Shown: positions 26,489 to 35,986 of the stretch, piece after piece | Position numbering within the stretch: the stretch's first letter is position 1 | How the letters are laid out: every line of letters starts with the position of its first letter | Source of the DNA: Erythrobacter sp. | GTDB taxonomy: Bacteria; Pseudomonadota; Alphaproteobacteria; Sphingomonadales; Sphingomonadaceae | Length of the DNA: 64,000 nucleotides | Direction of reading: 5' to 3' | Assembly: GCF_011765465.1 (NCBI RefSeq) | Contig: NZ_CP050265.1 | Location: 1,054,001 to 1,118,000 of the forward strand | Notes under the pieces: model-generated | Told to the model about the DNA's origin: nothing | The model's input: the letters and a program-made list of their open reading frames with translations, nothing else | Databases searched by the model: none | Program-made: the position numbers and the translations under genes

Positions 26489-27589
26489 ATGGGTTTCCGC
26501 TGCGGCATCGTGGGCCTTCCCAATGTGGGCAAGTCCACCCTCTTCAACGCCTTGACCGAAACGCAGGCCGCGCAGGCCGCGAACTATCCCTTCTGCACGA
26601 TCGAGCCCAATGTCGGGCAGGTCGCCGTGCCGGACGAACGGCTCGAGAAGATCGCCGAAATCGCCAAGAGCGCCAAGGTCGTCGCCACGCAGCTCGCCTT
26701 CGTCGACATCGCCGGGCTGGTGAAGGGCGCGAGCAAGGGCGAAGGGCTCGGCAACCAGTTCCTAGGCAATATCCGCGAGGTCGATGCGATCGTCCACGTC
26801 CTGCGCTGCTTCGAGGACGACGACATCCAGCACGTCTCGAACCGCGTCGATCCCATCGCAGATGCCGAAGTGGTCGAAACCGAGCTGATGCTGGCCGACC
26901 TCGAAAGCCTCGAGAAACGCGTGCCCGCCGCGGCCAAGCGCGCGACCGGCGGTGACAAGGAGGCGAAGATCACCGCCAGCGTGCTCGGGCAGGCGCTCGA
27001 CCTGCTGCGCGAAGGCAAGCCGGCGCGTCTCACCGAGCCCAAGGACGACGAGGAAGCGCGCGTCTTCCGGCAGGCGCAGCTGCTTACGGCCAAGCCCGTC
27101 CTTTACGTCTGCAATGTCGCCGAGGACGAGGCAGCAACCGGCAATGCCATGTCGGAAAAGGTCTTCGCCAAGGCCGAAGCCGAAGGCGCGCAGGCGGTCG
27201 TCGTTTCCGCCGCGATCGAGGCGGAACTCGTCGCCATGCCGGCCGAGGACCGGGCGGAATATCTCGAATCGCTCGGCCTTTCCGAAAGCGGCCTCGCCCG
27301 GGTCATCCGCGCCGGATACAAGCTGCTCGGGCTCAAGACCTTCTTCACCGCCGGCCCCAAGGAAGCGCGCGCCTGGACCTTTCCCGAGGGTGCCAAAGCC
27401 CCGCAGGCGGCGGGCGAAATCCACACGGATTTCGAAAAGGGCTTCATTCGCGCCGAGACGATCGCTTACGAGGATTACGTCGCGCTCGGCGGAGAAGCCG
27501 CCGCGCGCGAGGCGGGCAAGCTGCGCCAAGAAGGCAAGGAATACCTCGTCCAGGACGGCGACGTGATGCTCTTCAAGTTCAACGTCTGA
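26489..27589 (+). CDS. ychF: Redox-regulated ATPase YchF
   Basis: A 366-residue Obg-family P-loop protein that binds ATP rather than GTP and associates with ribosomes; it affects oxidative stress tolerance. The Walker A is GLPNVGKSTLFNAL at residues 6-19. The base-recognition motif is the non-GTP form NVAE instead of NKxD. A TGS domain covers the last 85 residues (FTAGPKEARAWTF). Length is normal. It closes a short translation-related run with pth. Confidence 0.95.
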   Translation: MGFRCGIVGLPNVGKSTLFNALTETQAAQAANYPFCTIEPNVGQVAVPDERLEKIAEIAKSAKVVATQLAFVDIAGLVKGASKGEGLGNQFLGNIREVDAIVHVLRCFEDDDIQHVSNRVDPIADAEVVETELMLADLESLEKRVPAAAKRATGGDKEAKITASVLGQALDLLREGKPARLTEPKDDEEARVFRQAQLLTAKPVLYVCNVAEDEAATGNAMSEKVFAKAEAEGAQAVVVSAAIEAELVAMPAEDRAEYLESLGLSESGLARVIRAGYKLLGLKTFFTAGPKEARAWTFPEGAKAPQAAGEIHTDFEKGFIRAETIAYEDYVALGGEAAAREAGKLRQEGKEYLVQDGDVMLFKFNV

Positions 27590-27614
27590 GAACGCTCCGC
27601 CCGGCGCATTTGTC

Positions 27615-27640
27615 GGAACGATCGCGGCGAAGGCCCCGTT
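27615..27640 (+). promoter_or_regulatory. EcfG-type stress promoter before the DUF1206 gene
   Basis: GGAAC (27615-27619) and CGTT (27637-27640) are separated by exactly 17 bases, the known consensus for the alphaproteobacterial general stress sigma factor EcfG. The -10 ends 38 bases before the GTG start on the same strand. Confidence 0.75.
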
Positions 27641-27678
27641 GGTTTGCGGAAAATCGCAATCATCGGGAGAGAAGCGGC

Positions 27679-28479
27679 GTGGTCGACAAGTCCGAAAAGT
27701 TCAACTGGCTCGTGCGGGTCGGCTATTTCAGCCGCGCCGTGCTGTATTTCGTGCTCGGCCTGCTCGCGCTGACGAGCGCCGGGGCGATCAGTGAGGGCTC
27801 CGACGGCATCTTCAAGGCGGTCGAGGAGTTTCCCGGCGGCACGACGCTCCTGTGGGTTCTGGTGGTCGGCCTCACCGCCTATGCCCTGTTCCGCTTCGCC
27901 TCGCCCGTTTTCGACATCGAGAACAATGGTTCCGACAAGAAGGGCTGGGGCAAGCGGATCGGCCATGCGGGAAGCGGTATCGCCCACCTCGCGCTCGCCT
28001 GGACCGCCTACAAGGTCGCGACCGGATCGCCCTCGGGCGGGAGCGGTGCGAGCGGCGCTGCGGCGGGGGTGCTCTCGGTCGAGTTCGGCGGGGTGGTGCT
28101 GGGCCTTCTGGGCATCGCCTTCTTCCTTGCCGCGGTGAATCAGGCGGACAAGGCGATTTCGGGCAAGTTCATGCACCGCATCTCGCCGCGCGCGCCCGAT
28201 GCGACGCGCTGGCTCGGCGGAGCGGGCTTCGCCGCGCGCGGCGTCGTCTATGTCGTGATCGGATGGTCGCTGGTGCAGGCCGGCTTCCTGTCGAGCGGCG
28301 CATCGCAGGTGAAGACGCTCGGCGAAGCGGTCGCCTCGCTCGCGGGCACGGGCTGGCTGTTTTCCCTGACGGCGGCGGGCCTGCTGCTGTTCGGGCTCTT
28401 CAGCCTGATCCTCGCGCGCTATCGCATCATCCCGGAAATCGACCCGAACCAGGGCGTCCCGCAATTCCGGGCTGGCTGA
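27679..28479 (+). CDS. DUF1206 membrane protein
   Basis: A 266-residue integral membrane protein with six predicted helices forming three repeats of about 85 residues: WLVRVGYFSRAVLYFVLGLL, then RIGHAGSGIAHLALAWTAYK and WLGGAGFAARGVVYVVIGWS. This is the DUF1206 architecture. It starts with GTG after GGAGAGAAG. An exact EcfG-type promoter lies upstream, so it is probably induced in general stress. Function is not known. It converges on a methyltransferase gene that carries the mirror-image promoter. Confidence 0.9.
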   Translation: MVDKSEKFNWLVRVGYFSRAVLYFVLGLLALTSAGAISEGSDGIFKAVEEFPGGTTLLWVLVVGLTAYALFRFASPVFDIENNGSDKKGWGKRIGHAGSGIAHLALAWTAYKVATGSPSGGSGASGAAAGVLSVEFGGVVLGLLGIAFFLAAVNQADKAISGKFMHRISPRAPDATRWLGGAGFAARGVVYVVIGWSLVQAGFLSSGASQVKTLGEAVASLAGTGWLFSLTAAGLLLFGLFSLILARYRIIPEIDPNQGVPQFRAG

Positions 28480-28480
28480 C

Positions 28481-28503
28481 CCGCCTGAAAAGGCGTCAGG
28501 CGG
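28481..28503. terminator. Shared hairpin between two convergent genes
   Basis: CCGCCTGA and TCAGGCGG are perfect 8-base arms with a 7-base loop, directly after the DUF1206 stop and covering the methyltransferase stop. On the plus strand CTTGCTCTTTCC follows. A shared terminator is likely though the T-run is weak. Confidence 0.5.
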
Positions 28504-29128
28504 CTTGCTCTTTCCACCCCCACGCAAGAATGCAGGGCGGAACGTTACGCCAGACGAAATCTGTTTCGACCCGATCGAAATGGGCCTTGGTGAGATCGCG
28601 CGCGGTCGGCCGGAACTGGTAGGTCATGAACGCCCCGCCGCGCCGAAGCACCCGCCGCGTCGCCGCGACGATCCGTTCGGCGACACCCTCGGGCAGGGTC
28701 GACACCGGCAGGCCCGAGAGGACGAAATCGGCCGACTCGTGCCCGAGCTGCTTCACGAAGCGCTCGACATCCTCCGCCGATCCGAGGCGCGCGTGGAAGC
28801 GGTCGTCCTTCACCGTCCGGGCGAGATAGTCCACGAAGCGCGGGTTCGTGTCGATCACCAGCAGCTTGCCATCCTTGGGAAGGCGTTCGAGGATGTGGGG
28901 GCAGAAAGTGCCGACACCAGGGCCATATTCGACGAAAAGCCTGCAATTCTCCCAGTCGACCCGGTCCAGCATGGCATCGATCGTCACGCGCGAGGACGGG
29001 ATGACCGAACCGACCATGCGCGGTTCTTCAAGAAAGCCGCGAAAGAAGACGGCGATCGGCCCAAGAACGCGGCCAAGACCCCTTCGGCTGCGTTTTTCCA
29101 GCCTGACGCTGCGAGTGCCTGTGTTCAT
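28496..29128 (-). CDS. PmtA-like SAM-dependent methyltransferase
   Basis: A 210-residue class I methyltransferase similar to the short phospholipid N-methyltransferases (PmtA type) and to rRNA dimethylases. SAM motif I is FVEYGPGVGTFCPHIL, and later parts include LLVIDTNPRFVDYL and DFVLSGLPVSTLP. The basic N-terminus and FFRGFLEEPRMVGS suggest membrane association. I choose the ATG after AGAAGGTC; an in-frame ATG at 29161 would add 11 residues without a ribosome site. An exact EcfG-type promoter points into it. The lipid substrate is inferred. Confidence 0.8.
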   Translation of the reverse strand: MNTGTRSVRLEKRSRRGLGRVLGPIAVFFRGFLEEPRMVGSVIPSSRVTIDAMLDRVDWENCRLFVEYGPGVGTFCPHILERLPKDGKLLVIDTNPRFVDYLARTVKDDRFHARLGSAEDVERFVKQLGHESADFVLSGLPVSTLPEGVAERIVAATRRVLRRGGAFMTYQFRPTARDLTKAHFDRVETDFVWRNVPPCILAWGWKEQAA

Positions 29129-29205
29129 TCCGCTGACCTTCTGCTCCTGGAGCGTTTTCATTGTCTTGCGCGCCCCAGCTATCCGGGTCGCGCCTGAAAA
29201 GCAAA

Positions 29206-29231
29206 AACGCCGGCGGAAAGCAGCGCGTTCC
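29206..29231 (-). promoter_or_regulatory. EcfG-type stress promoter before the methyltransferase
   Basis: On the minus strand GGAAC (29231-29227), 17 bases, then CGTT (29209-29206): exact match to the EcfG consensus. The -10 lies 44 or 77 bases before the two possible starts of the methyltransferase gene. Confidence 0.75.
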
Positions 29232-29266
29232 CCCGTTCGGCGCGTTACAGCGTTGTTCTGGCGCGA

Positions 29267-31129
29267 TCAGTGGCGGCCGAACAGCTTCTCGACGTCTTCC
29301 ATCGACAGCTTCACCCAGGTCGGGCGGCCATGGTTGCACTGGCCCGAGCGGGGGGTCGATTCCATCTCGCGCAGCAGCGCATTCATCTCCGCGACCGAAA
29401 GCACCCGCCCAGCCCTGACCGAGCCGTGGCAGGCCATGGTGGCGAGCGTGTATTCGAGCCTTTCGGCAAGCAGCAGCGAACCGCTGTCCTCCTGCTTGCC
29501 GTGATGGGCGATGTCGTCGGCCAGGTCGCGCAGGAGCCTGTCGCTGTCCGCCTTTGCGATCGCGGCGGGCACGGCGCGCACCAGCATGGCCGATGGCCCG
29601 AACCGCTCGATCACGAGACCGAACCGCGCGAGCCCTTCCGCCGCTTCCTCGAGCCGGTCGCAATCGACCTCGTCCATCTCGACCACGTCGGGGACGAGCA
29701 GCGCCTGCGACCGCTTCGCCGCCTCCCCTGCCCCGGCGGCGCGCAGGCGTTCGAGGACAAGCCGTTCGTGCGCGGCGTGCTGGTCGACGAGCACGAGCCC
29801 GTCGGCAGCCTCGGCGACGATATAGGTGTTCGCCACCTGCCCGCGCGCGATGCCCAGGGGATATTGCCGCGCCTCGTCCGGGATCGGCTCGGCTTCCTCG
29901 GCGCGGCCCATCGGAAGTGCATCGGAAGAAGCGCGGTTCCAGTCGGCCCCCGCCTCCGACACGCGCGCCGGGCGCGGCTGTGCAGCGGTCCAGTCCCGAC
30001 CGGAGAAGATGCTCTCAAGGCTCGCCTGCGGGGAATGGGCGACCGGTTCGGCCTGCCAGCGCTCCATCGCCTTGCGGTCCGGCCCCTGCGCGCTGCGCCG
30101 GTCGCCGGTGGCGAGCGCCTGTCTCAGCCCCGAGACGATGAAGCCGCGCACGCCGGACGCGTCGCGGAAGCGAACCTCGGTCTTGGCCGGGTGGACGTTC
30201 ACGTCGACTTCCTGCGGCGGCAGGTCGAGGAACAGGGCGAGCACCGCGTGGCGATCCCGCGCGAGCATATCTGAATAGGCCCCGCGCACTGCGCCCACCA
30301 GCAGGCGGTCCTTTACCGGGCGGCCGTTGACGAAGAGATACTGGTGGTCGGCCACGCCCCGGTTGTAGGTCGGCAGCCCCGCGATGCCTGTCAGCCGCAT
30401 CGCCCCGTGCGGCGTCTCGCGGGTGAGGTCGATCGGGACCGAATTGTCCTTGAGTTCATGCGCGACGATCTGCGCGACGCGGGTGGCGAGCGGCTCGCCG
30501 GGTTGCGTGCGCAGGACCGTGCGCTCCTTGCCTTCCGCCCCGTTGGTCAGGGTAAAGGCGATTTCGGGGCGGGCCATGGCAAGCCGGCGGATCACGTCGA
30601 GGCTGGCGATGTATTCGCTGCGCGCCGTTCGCAGGAACTTGCGGCGTGCCGGCACGCGGGCGAAGAGCTGCTCCACGCGCACGCGCGTGCCCGGCGGAAG
30701 CGCGGCGGGGCCCTCTTCGACCGGCTCGCCATGATCGACGACGCAGCGCCAGCCTTCGGCCGCGCCCTGGACCCGGCTTTCGAGCGTCAGGCGGGCGACG
30801 CTCGCGATCGACGGCAGCGCCTCGCCGCGAAAGCCGAGCGTTTCGACCATTTCGATCGCCCCTTCCTCCCCGATCAGCGTGTCGGGCAGCTTGGATGTGG
30901 CGTGGCGTTCGAGCGCCAGTTCCATCTCTTCGGCGCTCATACCGCAGCCGTCGTCGGTCACTTCGAGCCGGGTCAGCCCGCCGTCGGTCAGCGCGATGTC
31001 GATTCGCCGCGCGCCCGCGTCGATCGCGTTTTCGACGACTTCCTTGAGCGCAGAAGCCGGGCGTTCGACCACTTCCCCGGCGGCGATGCGGTTGACCAGC
31101 GTGGAAGGAAGGCGGCGAATTTGCGGCAT
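29267..31129 (-). CDS. mutL: DNA mismatch repair protein MutL
   Basis: A 620-residue MutL. The N-terminal GHKL ATPase has ENAIDAGA, DDGCGM and GFRGEALPSIASV, in order. A proline-rich linker follows (about 340-430). The C-terminal domain carries the endonuclease motif DQHA-x2-E-x4-E at residues 449-460 (DQHAAHERLVLE), so this MutL should nick DNA itself, as in bacteria without MutH. The start MPQIRRLPST matches the family. It diverges from mreB, 189 bases away. Confidence 0.97.
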   Translation of the reverse strand: MPQIRRLPSTLVNRIAAGEVVERPASALKEVVENAIDAGARRIDIALTDGGLTRLEVTDDGCGMSAEEMELALERHATSKLPDTLIGEEGAIEMVETLGFRGEALPSIASVARLTLESRVQGAAEGWRCVVDHGEPVEEGPAALPPGTRVRVEQLFARVPARRKFLRTARSEYIASLDVIRRLAMARPEIAFTLTNGAEGKERTVLRTQPGEPLATRVAQIVAHELKDNSVPIDLTRETPHGAMRLTGIAGLPTYNRGVADHQYLFVNGRPVKDRLLVGAVRGAYSDMLARDRHAVLALFLDLPPQEVDVNVHPAKTEVRFRDASGVRGFIVSGLRQALATGDRRSAQGPDRKAMERWQAEPVAHSPQASLESIFSGRDWTAAQPRPARVSEAGADWNRASSDALPMGRAEEAEPIPDEARQYPLGIARGQVANTYIVAEAADGLVLVDQHAAHERLVLERLRAAGAGEAAKRSQALLVPDVVEMDEVDCDRLEEAAEGLARFGLVIERFGPSAMLVRAVPAAIAKADSDRLLRDLADDIAHHGKQEDSGSLLLAERLEYTLATMACHGSVRAGRVLSVAEMNALLREMESTPRSGQCNHGRPTWVKLSMEDVEKLFGRH

Positions 31130-31171
31130 TTGTCGCAGCCTAGCTGTCAGCGGTCGCAAATTCGAGGGTAA

Positions 31172-32362
<1,191 letters not shown>

Positions 32363-32369
32363 TCCGCGC

Positions 32370-32392
32370 GCGCCCCGTCTTCGCCGGGGCGC
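32370..32392 (+). other. Intercistronic hairpin between mreB and mreC
   Basis: GCGCCCCG and CGGGGCGC form a perfect 8-pair stem with loop TCTTCGC, 7 bases after the mreB stop. No T-run follows, so it more likely protects or processes the mRNA end or dampens read-through, which would give more MreB than MreC and MreD. Confidence 0.45.
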
Positions 32393-32420
32393 TCGACAGC
32401 TAGAGAAGGGGCAGCAGGCC

Positions 32421-33326
32421 ATGGCGCCGCCGTCATCGCGCCGTTCGGGTTTCTCGAAGAAGGCGCAATATTCCGTCTTCACCGGATACCTGCTCGCGGC
32501 GCTCGGCGCGCTGCTCGGCGCGGCCCTGCTCGCCCTGTCCTATTGGCAGCCCGGCAGCTTCGCCCCCCTGCGCGGCGCGGCGAGCGATGTGGTGACCCCC
32601 GTCGGCGAGGTTCCGGCCGCCGCGCGCAGCGGTTCGCAAGGTGTCTGGGCAACGGTCACGGGCTATTTCAACGCGGGATCGCAGAACGCGCGGCTGCGTG
32701 AGGAAAACGAGATCGCGCGCATCCGTCTCGCCGAAGCCGAGGCGGTCAAGGACGAGAACCGCCGCTTGAAGGCGTTGCTCGACCTTGCGAAGGGCGAAGT
32801 CGAGCCGGTCGCCACCGCGCGGCTCGTCGGCTCCTCTTCGACCAGCTCACGGCGTTTTGCCTATGTCGGGGTCGGGAGCGAGGACGGCCTGGTGCCGGGA
32901 ATGCCGGTGCGCTCGCCGCGGGGTGTGGTCGGGCGCGTGCTCGAAGTCGCGCGGGGGTCGGCCCGGGTCATGCTGCTGACCGACAGCGAAAGCGTGCTGC
33001 CGGTTCGCCGAGCGGGCGACAACACGGTCGCCTTTGCCGAGGGACGCGGTGATGGCCTGCTGCGTATCCGCCTGATCAATCTCGGCCTCAACCCGCTTGA
33101 GGAAGGCGATGTCTTCGTCACCAGCGGCGCGGGCGGCTACTACCGGCCCGGAGTCGCCGTGGCCGTGCTGAGCGAACTTACGCCCGACGGCGGCCTCGCC
33201 CGGCTCATTGCGGACCCTTCAGCGACCGATTTCGTCTCGATCGAGCCGATCTACGAAGGCGAAGCGGTGGCTGCATCGCGCATCGGGGGTCAGAACGAAC
33301 TCACCCAGCAAGAGCTCGAGGAGTGA
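32421..33326 (+). CDS. mreC: Rod shape-determining protein MreC
   Basis: A 301-residue inner-membrane protein with one N-terminal helix (about 22-42), a coiled coil (about 80-115) and the periplasmic beta domain. The segment YVGVGSEDGLVPGMPVRSPR is the family core. It activates PBP2 and links it to MreB filaments. The stop overlaps the mreD start by 4 bases (GTGA). Confidence 0.94.
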   Translation: MAPPSSRRSGFSKKAQYSVFTGYLLAALGALLGAALLALSYWQPGSFAPLRGAASDVVTPVGEVPAAARSGSQGVWATVTGYFNAGSQNARLREENEIARIRLAEAEAVKDENRRLKALLDLAKGEVEPVATARLVGSSSTSSRRFAYVGVGSEDGLVPGMPVRSPRGVVGRVLEVARGSARVMLLTDSESVLPVRRAGDNTVAFAEGRGDGLLRIRLINLGLNPLEEGDVFVTSGAGGYYRPGVAVAVLSELTPDGGLARLIADPSATDFVSIEPIYEGEAVAASRIGGQNELTQQELEE

Positions 33327-33880
33327 TCGACAGGCGCAGCAGGGTAACGCGCAGCGTGCGCTATCGCAGCGGCATCAACCGCGAGCCCTCGCCGCTGCGC
33401 GCGCGCACCGTGCCCTATGCCTCGATCATGGCGGGCTCGCTGCTGCCCTTCTTCCTGCAGGCCGACGTCATGCCTCTCGCTCCGCCGCTCGGCTTCATCA
33501 TGCTGGTCGCGTGGCGGTTGATGCGCCCGGGGCTGTTGCCGATCTGGGTCGGCGTCCCGCTCGGCCTGTTCGACGATCTCGTCAGCGGGCAGCCGATCGG
33601 GAGCGCGGTGCTGCTGTGGTCCTTCACCATGATCGCCTTCGAGTATCTCGAACAGCGCGTGCCCTGGCGCGGCTTCTGGCAGGACTGGTTCACCGCAGGT
33701 CTAGCCATCGTGTTCTATATCCTCGCCGCGATGGCCCTTTCGCGCGCGACCGTCTCCCCTGCCCTCGCCCTTGCCGTGCTGCCGCAGATCGCGGTGGCGG
33801 TGGTGCTCTATCCCGTCTTCGCGCGGGCCGTGTCCTGGCTCGACCGCTTCCGCCTCGCCCGCACGCGGAGGATCGGATGA
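33323..33880 (+). CDS. mreD: Rod shape-determining protein MreD
   Basis: A 185-residue membrane protein with five or six helices and a basic N-terminal arm of about 30 residues. MreD is poorly conserved; the call rests on place in the operon, size and the conserved LPLGLFDDLVSGQPIGSAV-like segment. It starts with GTG overlapping the mreC stop and itself overlaps the mrdA start by 4 bases (ATGA), so the three are translationally coupled. Confidence 0.88.
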   Translation: MIDRRSRVTRSVRYRSGINREPSPLRARTVPYASIMAGSLLPFFLQADVMPLAPPLGFIMLVAWRLMRPGLLPIWVGVPLGLFDDLVSGQPIGSAVLLWSFTMIAFEYLEQRVPWRGFWQDWFTAGLAIVFYILAAMALSRATVSPALALAVLPQIAVAVVLYPVFARAVSWLDRFRLARTRRIG

Positions 33881-35979
33881 AGCGCCTTTTCAAGAAGACC
33901 GGTTTGAAGCGTTCGGGGCCGAAGATCACGGCCTCGGGGCTGCGCAACACCTTCGACCGACGGGCGATGGTGATCGGGACGGTGCAGGGCGGGATCGGCG
34001 CACTGCTCGCGGTGCGCATGGGGTATCTCGCGATCGCGGAGAACGAGAAATACCGGCTTGAATCCGAAAGCAACCGGGTGAACCTGTCGCTCATCCCGCC
34101 GCGGCGCGGGTGGATTCTCGATCGCAACGGCGCCCCACTCGCATCGAACCGGGCGGATTTCCGCGTCGATGTCATCCCCGAGCGCCTGTCCGAACCCGAG
34201 GCGACGATCGACCAGATCGGAACGCTCCTCGCCCTCGAACCCGACCGGATCGCCGACATCAAGCAGAAGGTCGCGCAATCGAAAGGCTACCAGCCCATCG
34301 AGGTCGCGAGCGGCCTCGATTACGAGCAGTTCGCGGCGCTGAGCGTGCGCCTGCCCGACCTGCAAGGCATCGTCCCGCAGCGCGGCTTCTCGCGCTTTTA
34401 CCCGACAGGCTGCTCGGTCGGGCACCTGATCGGCTATGTCGGCCCGGCCAATGCCGAGGAATACGACGAGGAGGACCGCAATCCGCTCCTCATCACTCCG
34501 GGTTACAAGATCGGCAAGGACGGGCTGGAAAAGCAGTTCGAGCAGGAATTGCGCGGCGTCCCCGGCGCGCGGCGGGTCGAGGTCACCGCCTCGGGCCGGA
34601 TCGTGCGTGACCTTGAAACGCGCGAGGACGTCCAGGGCGATCCGGTGCAACTGACCATCGACGGGCCGCTGCAGGACTATGCCGCGCGCCGCATCGGGCT
34701 CGAATCAGGCTCGGTCGTCGTGATGGACTGCGCGACCGGCGACCTTCTTTGCATGGCCTCGATGCCGAGCTTCGACCCGAACAGTTTTTCGGACGGCATC
34801 GGCTCGGTCGAATACGCCATGCTGCGCGAGGACGAGCGCGTGCCGCTGCGCAACAAGGTGCTGCAGGGTCTCTATCCGCCCGGCTCGACGGTCAAGCCGA
34901 TGCACTGCATGGCGTTCCTGAAAGAAGGGATCGACCCGAACGAGACGATTTCCTGTGGCGGCGGGCGTCGGATCGGCAACCGCTTCTTCAATTGCTGGAG
35001 CAACCACGGCACGGTCGACATGGCGAAGGCCATTTACCAGTCGTGCGACAGCTATTTCTACCACTACGCGCAGGCCGTCGGCTTCGACAAGGTCGCCGCG
35101 ATGGCGAGCCAGTTCGGGCTCGGCAAGCAGTTCCCGTTGCCCGTCACCAGCCAGTTCTACGGCACGGTTCCGACACCGGACTGGAAGCTCAATAAGTTCG
35201 GCCGCGAGTGGCAGGATTTCGACACGGTCAACGCCTCGATCGGCCAGGGCTATTATCTCACGAGCCCGCTGCAGCTCGCGGTCATGGCGACCCGGCTTGC
35301 GACCGGGCGGCACGTGATGCCGCGGCTCGTCATGAACACGCCGACGCGCGGGACCGATCAGGTCGATCTGGCCGACGAGGCCGTCGCCTTCGTGCGGCAG
35401 GCGATGAGCGATGTCGTCAACGGGCCCGGCACCGCGGGGCGCGGGCGGCTGCCGCTCGACGACATCCTGATGGCGGGCAAGACCGGGACAGCGCAGGTCG
35501 TCTCGCTGTCGGTATCGGACGGCAAATCCGGCCCGTGGAAATACCGCGACCACGGCCTTTTCGTATTCTTCGCCCCGTTCGAGAACCCGCGCTATGCTGG
35601 CGCCGTGGTGATCGAACACGGTGGCGGATCGGGCGCTGCCTATCCGATCGCTCGCGACGTGATGACTTTCATGTTCGATCCCGAAAAGGGCATGGACGCG
35701 CTTCTCAAGCTTGAAGAGCAATGGGGCGGGACCGCGCAGGAGCGGCTCGAGAAACGCTACGCCGCCTATGCCGCCGAGCGCGGCGCAACCGTGATTCCCC
35801 CGCCGCGCCGCGACGAGGACATCTTCGACCAGGTCGAAGCCGAGGCTCGGCTCGATGCGGCGCGCACGCAGGCGATCGCGGACGATGCGATTGCGCCGCG
35901 CCCCGACCCGACCGCATCGGGCAGCCCGCCGCCGGACGCAGGGCTACCGCCGTCAAGCCCGATCGCCGGAGAGGAGTAG
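33877..35979 (+). CDS. mrdA: Penicillin-binding protein 2
   Basis: A 700-residue class B PBP, the transpeptidase of the elongation complex. One N-terminal membrane helix, the PBP dimerisation domain (about 60-230), then the catalytic domain with the nucleophile S337 in GSTVKP (SxxK), an SCD triad and KTG at K535 (AGKTGTAQV). About 70 extra residues after the transpeptidase form a Pro/acidic tail. Works with RodA encoded next, 7 bases after its stop. Confidence 0.96.
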   Translation: MKRLFKKTGLKRSGPKITASGLRNTFDRRAMVIGTVQGGIGALLAVRMGYLAIAENEKYRLESESNRVNLSLIPPRRGWILDRNGAPLASNRADFRVDVIPERLSEPEATIDQIGTLLALEPDRIADIKQKVAQSKGYQPIEVASGLDYEQFAALSVRLPDLQGIVPQRGFSRFYPTGCSVGHLIGYVGPANAEEYDEEDRNPLLITPGYKIGKDGLEKQFEQELRGVPGARRVEVTASGRIVRDLETREDVQGDPVQLTIDGPLQDYAARRIGLESGSVVVMDCATGDLLCMASMPSFDPNSFSDGIGSVEYAMLREDERVPLRNKVLQGLYPPGSTVKPMHCMAFLKEGIDPNETISCGGGRRIGNRFFNCWSNHGTVDMAKAIYQSCDSYFYHYAQAVGFDKVAAMASQFGLGKQFPLPVTSQFYGTVPTPDWKLNKFGREWQDFDTVNASIGQGYYLTSPLQLAVMATRLATGRHVMPRLVMNTPTRGTDQVDLADEAVAFVRQAMSDVVNGPGTAGRGRLPLDDILMAGKTGTAQVVSLSVSDGKSGPWKYRDHGLFVFFAPFENPRYAGAVVIEHGGGSGAAYPIARDVMTFMFDPEKGMDALLKLEEQWGGTAQERLEKRYAAYAAERGATVIPPPRRDEDIFDQVEAEARLDAARTQAIADDAIAPRPDPTASGSPPPDAGLPPSSPIAGEE

Positions 35980-35986
35980 CGCCGCC

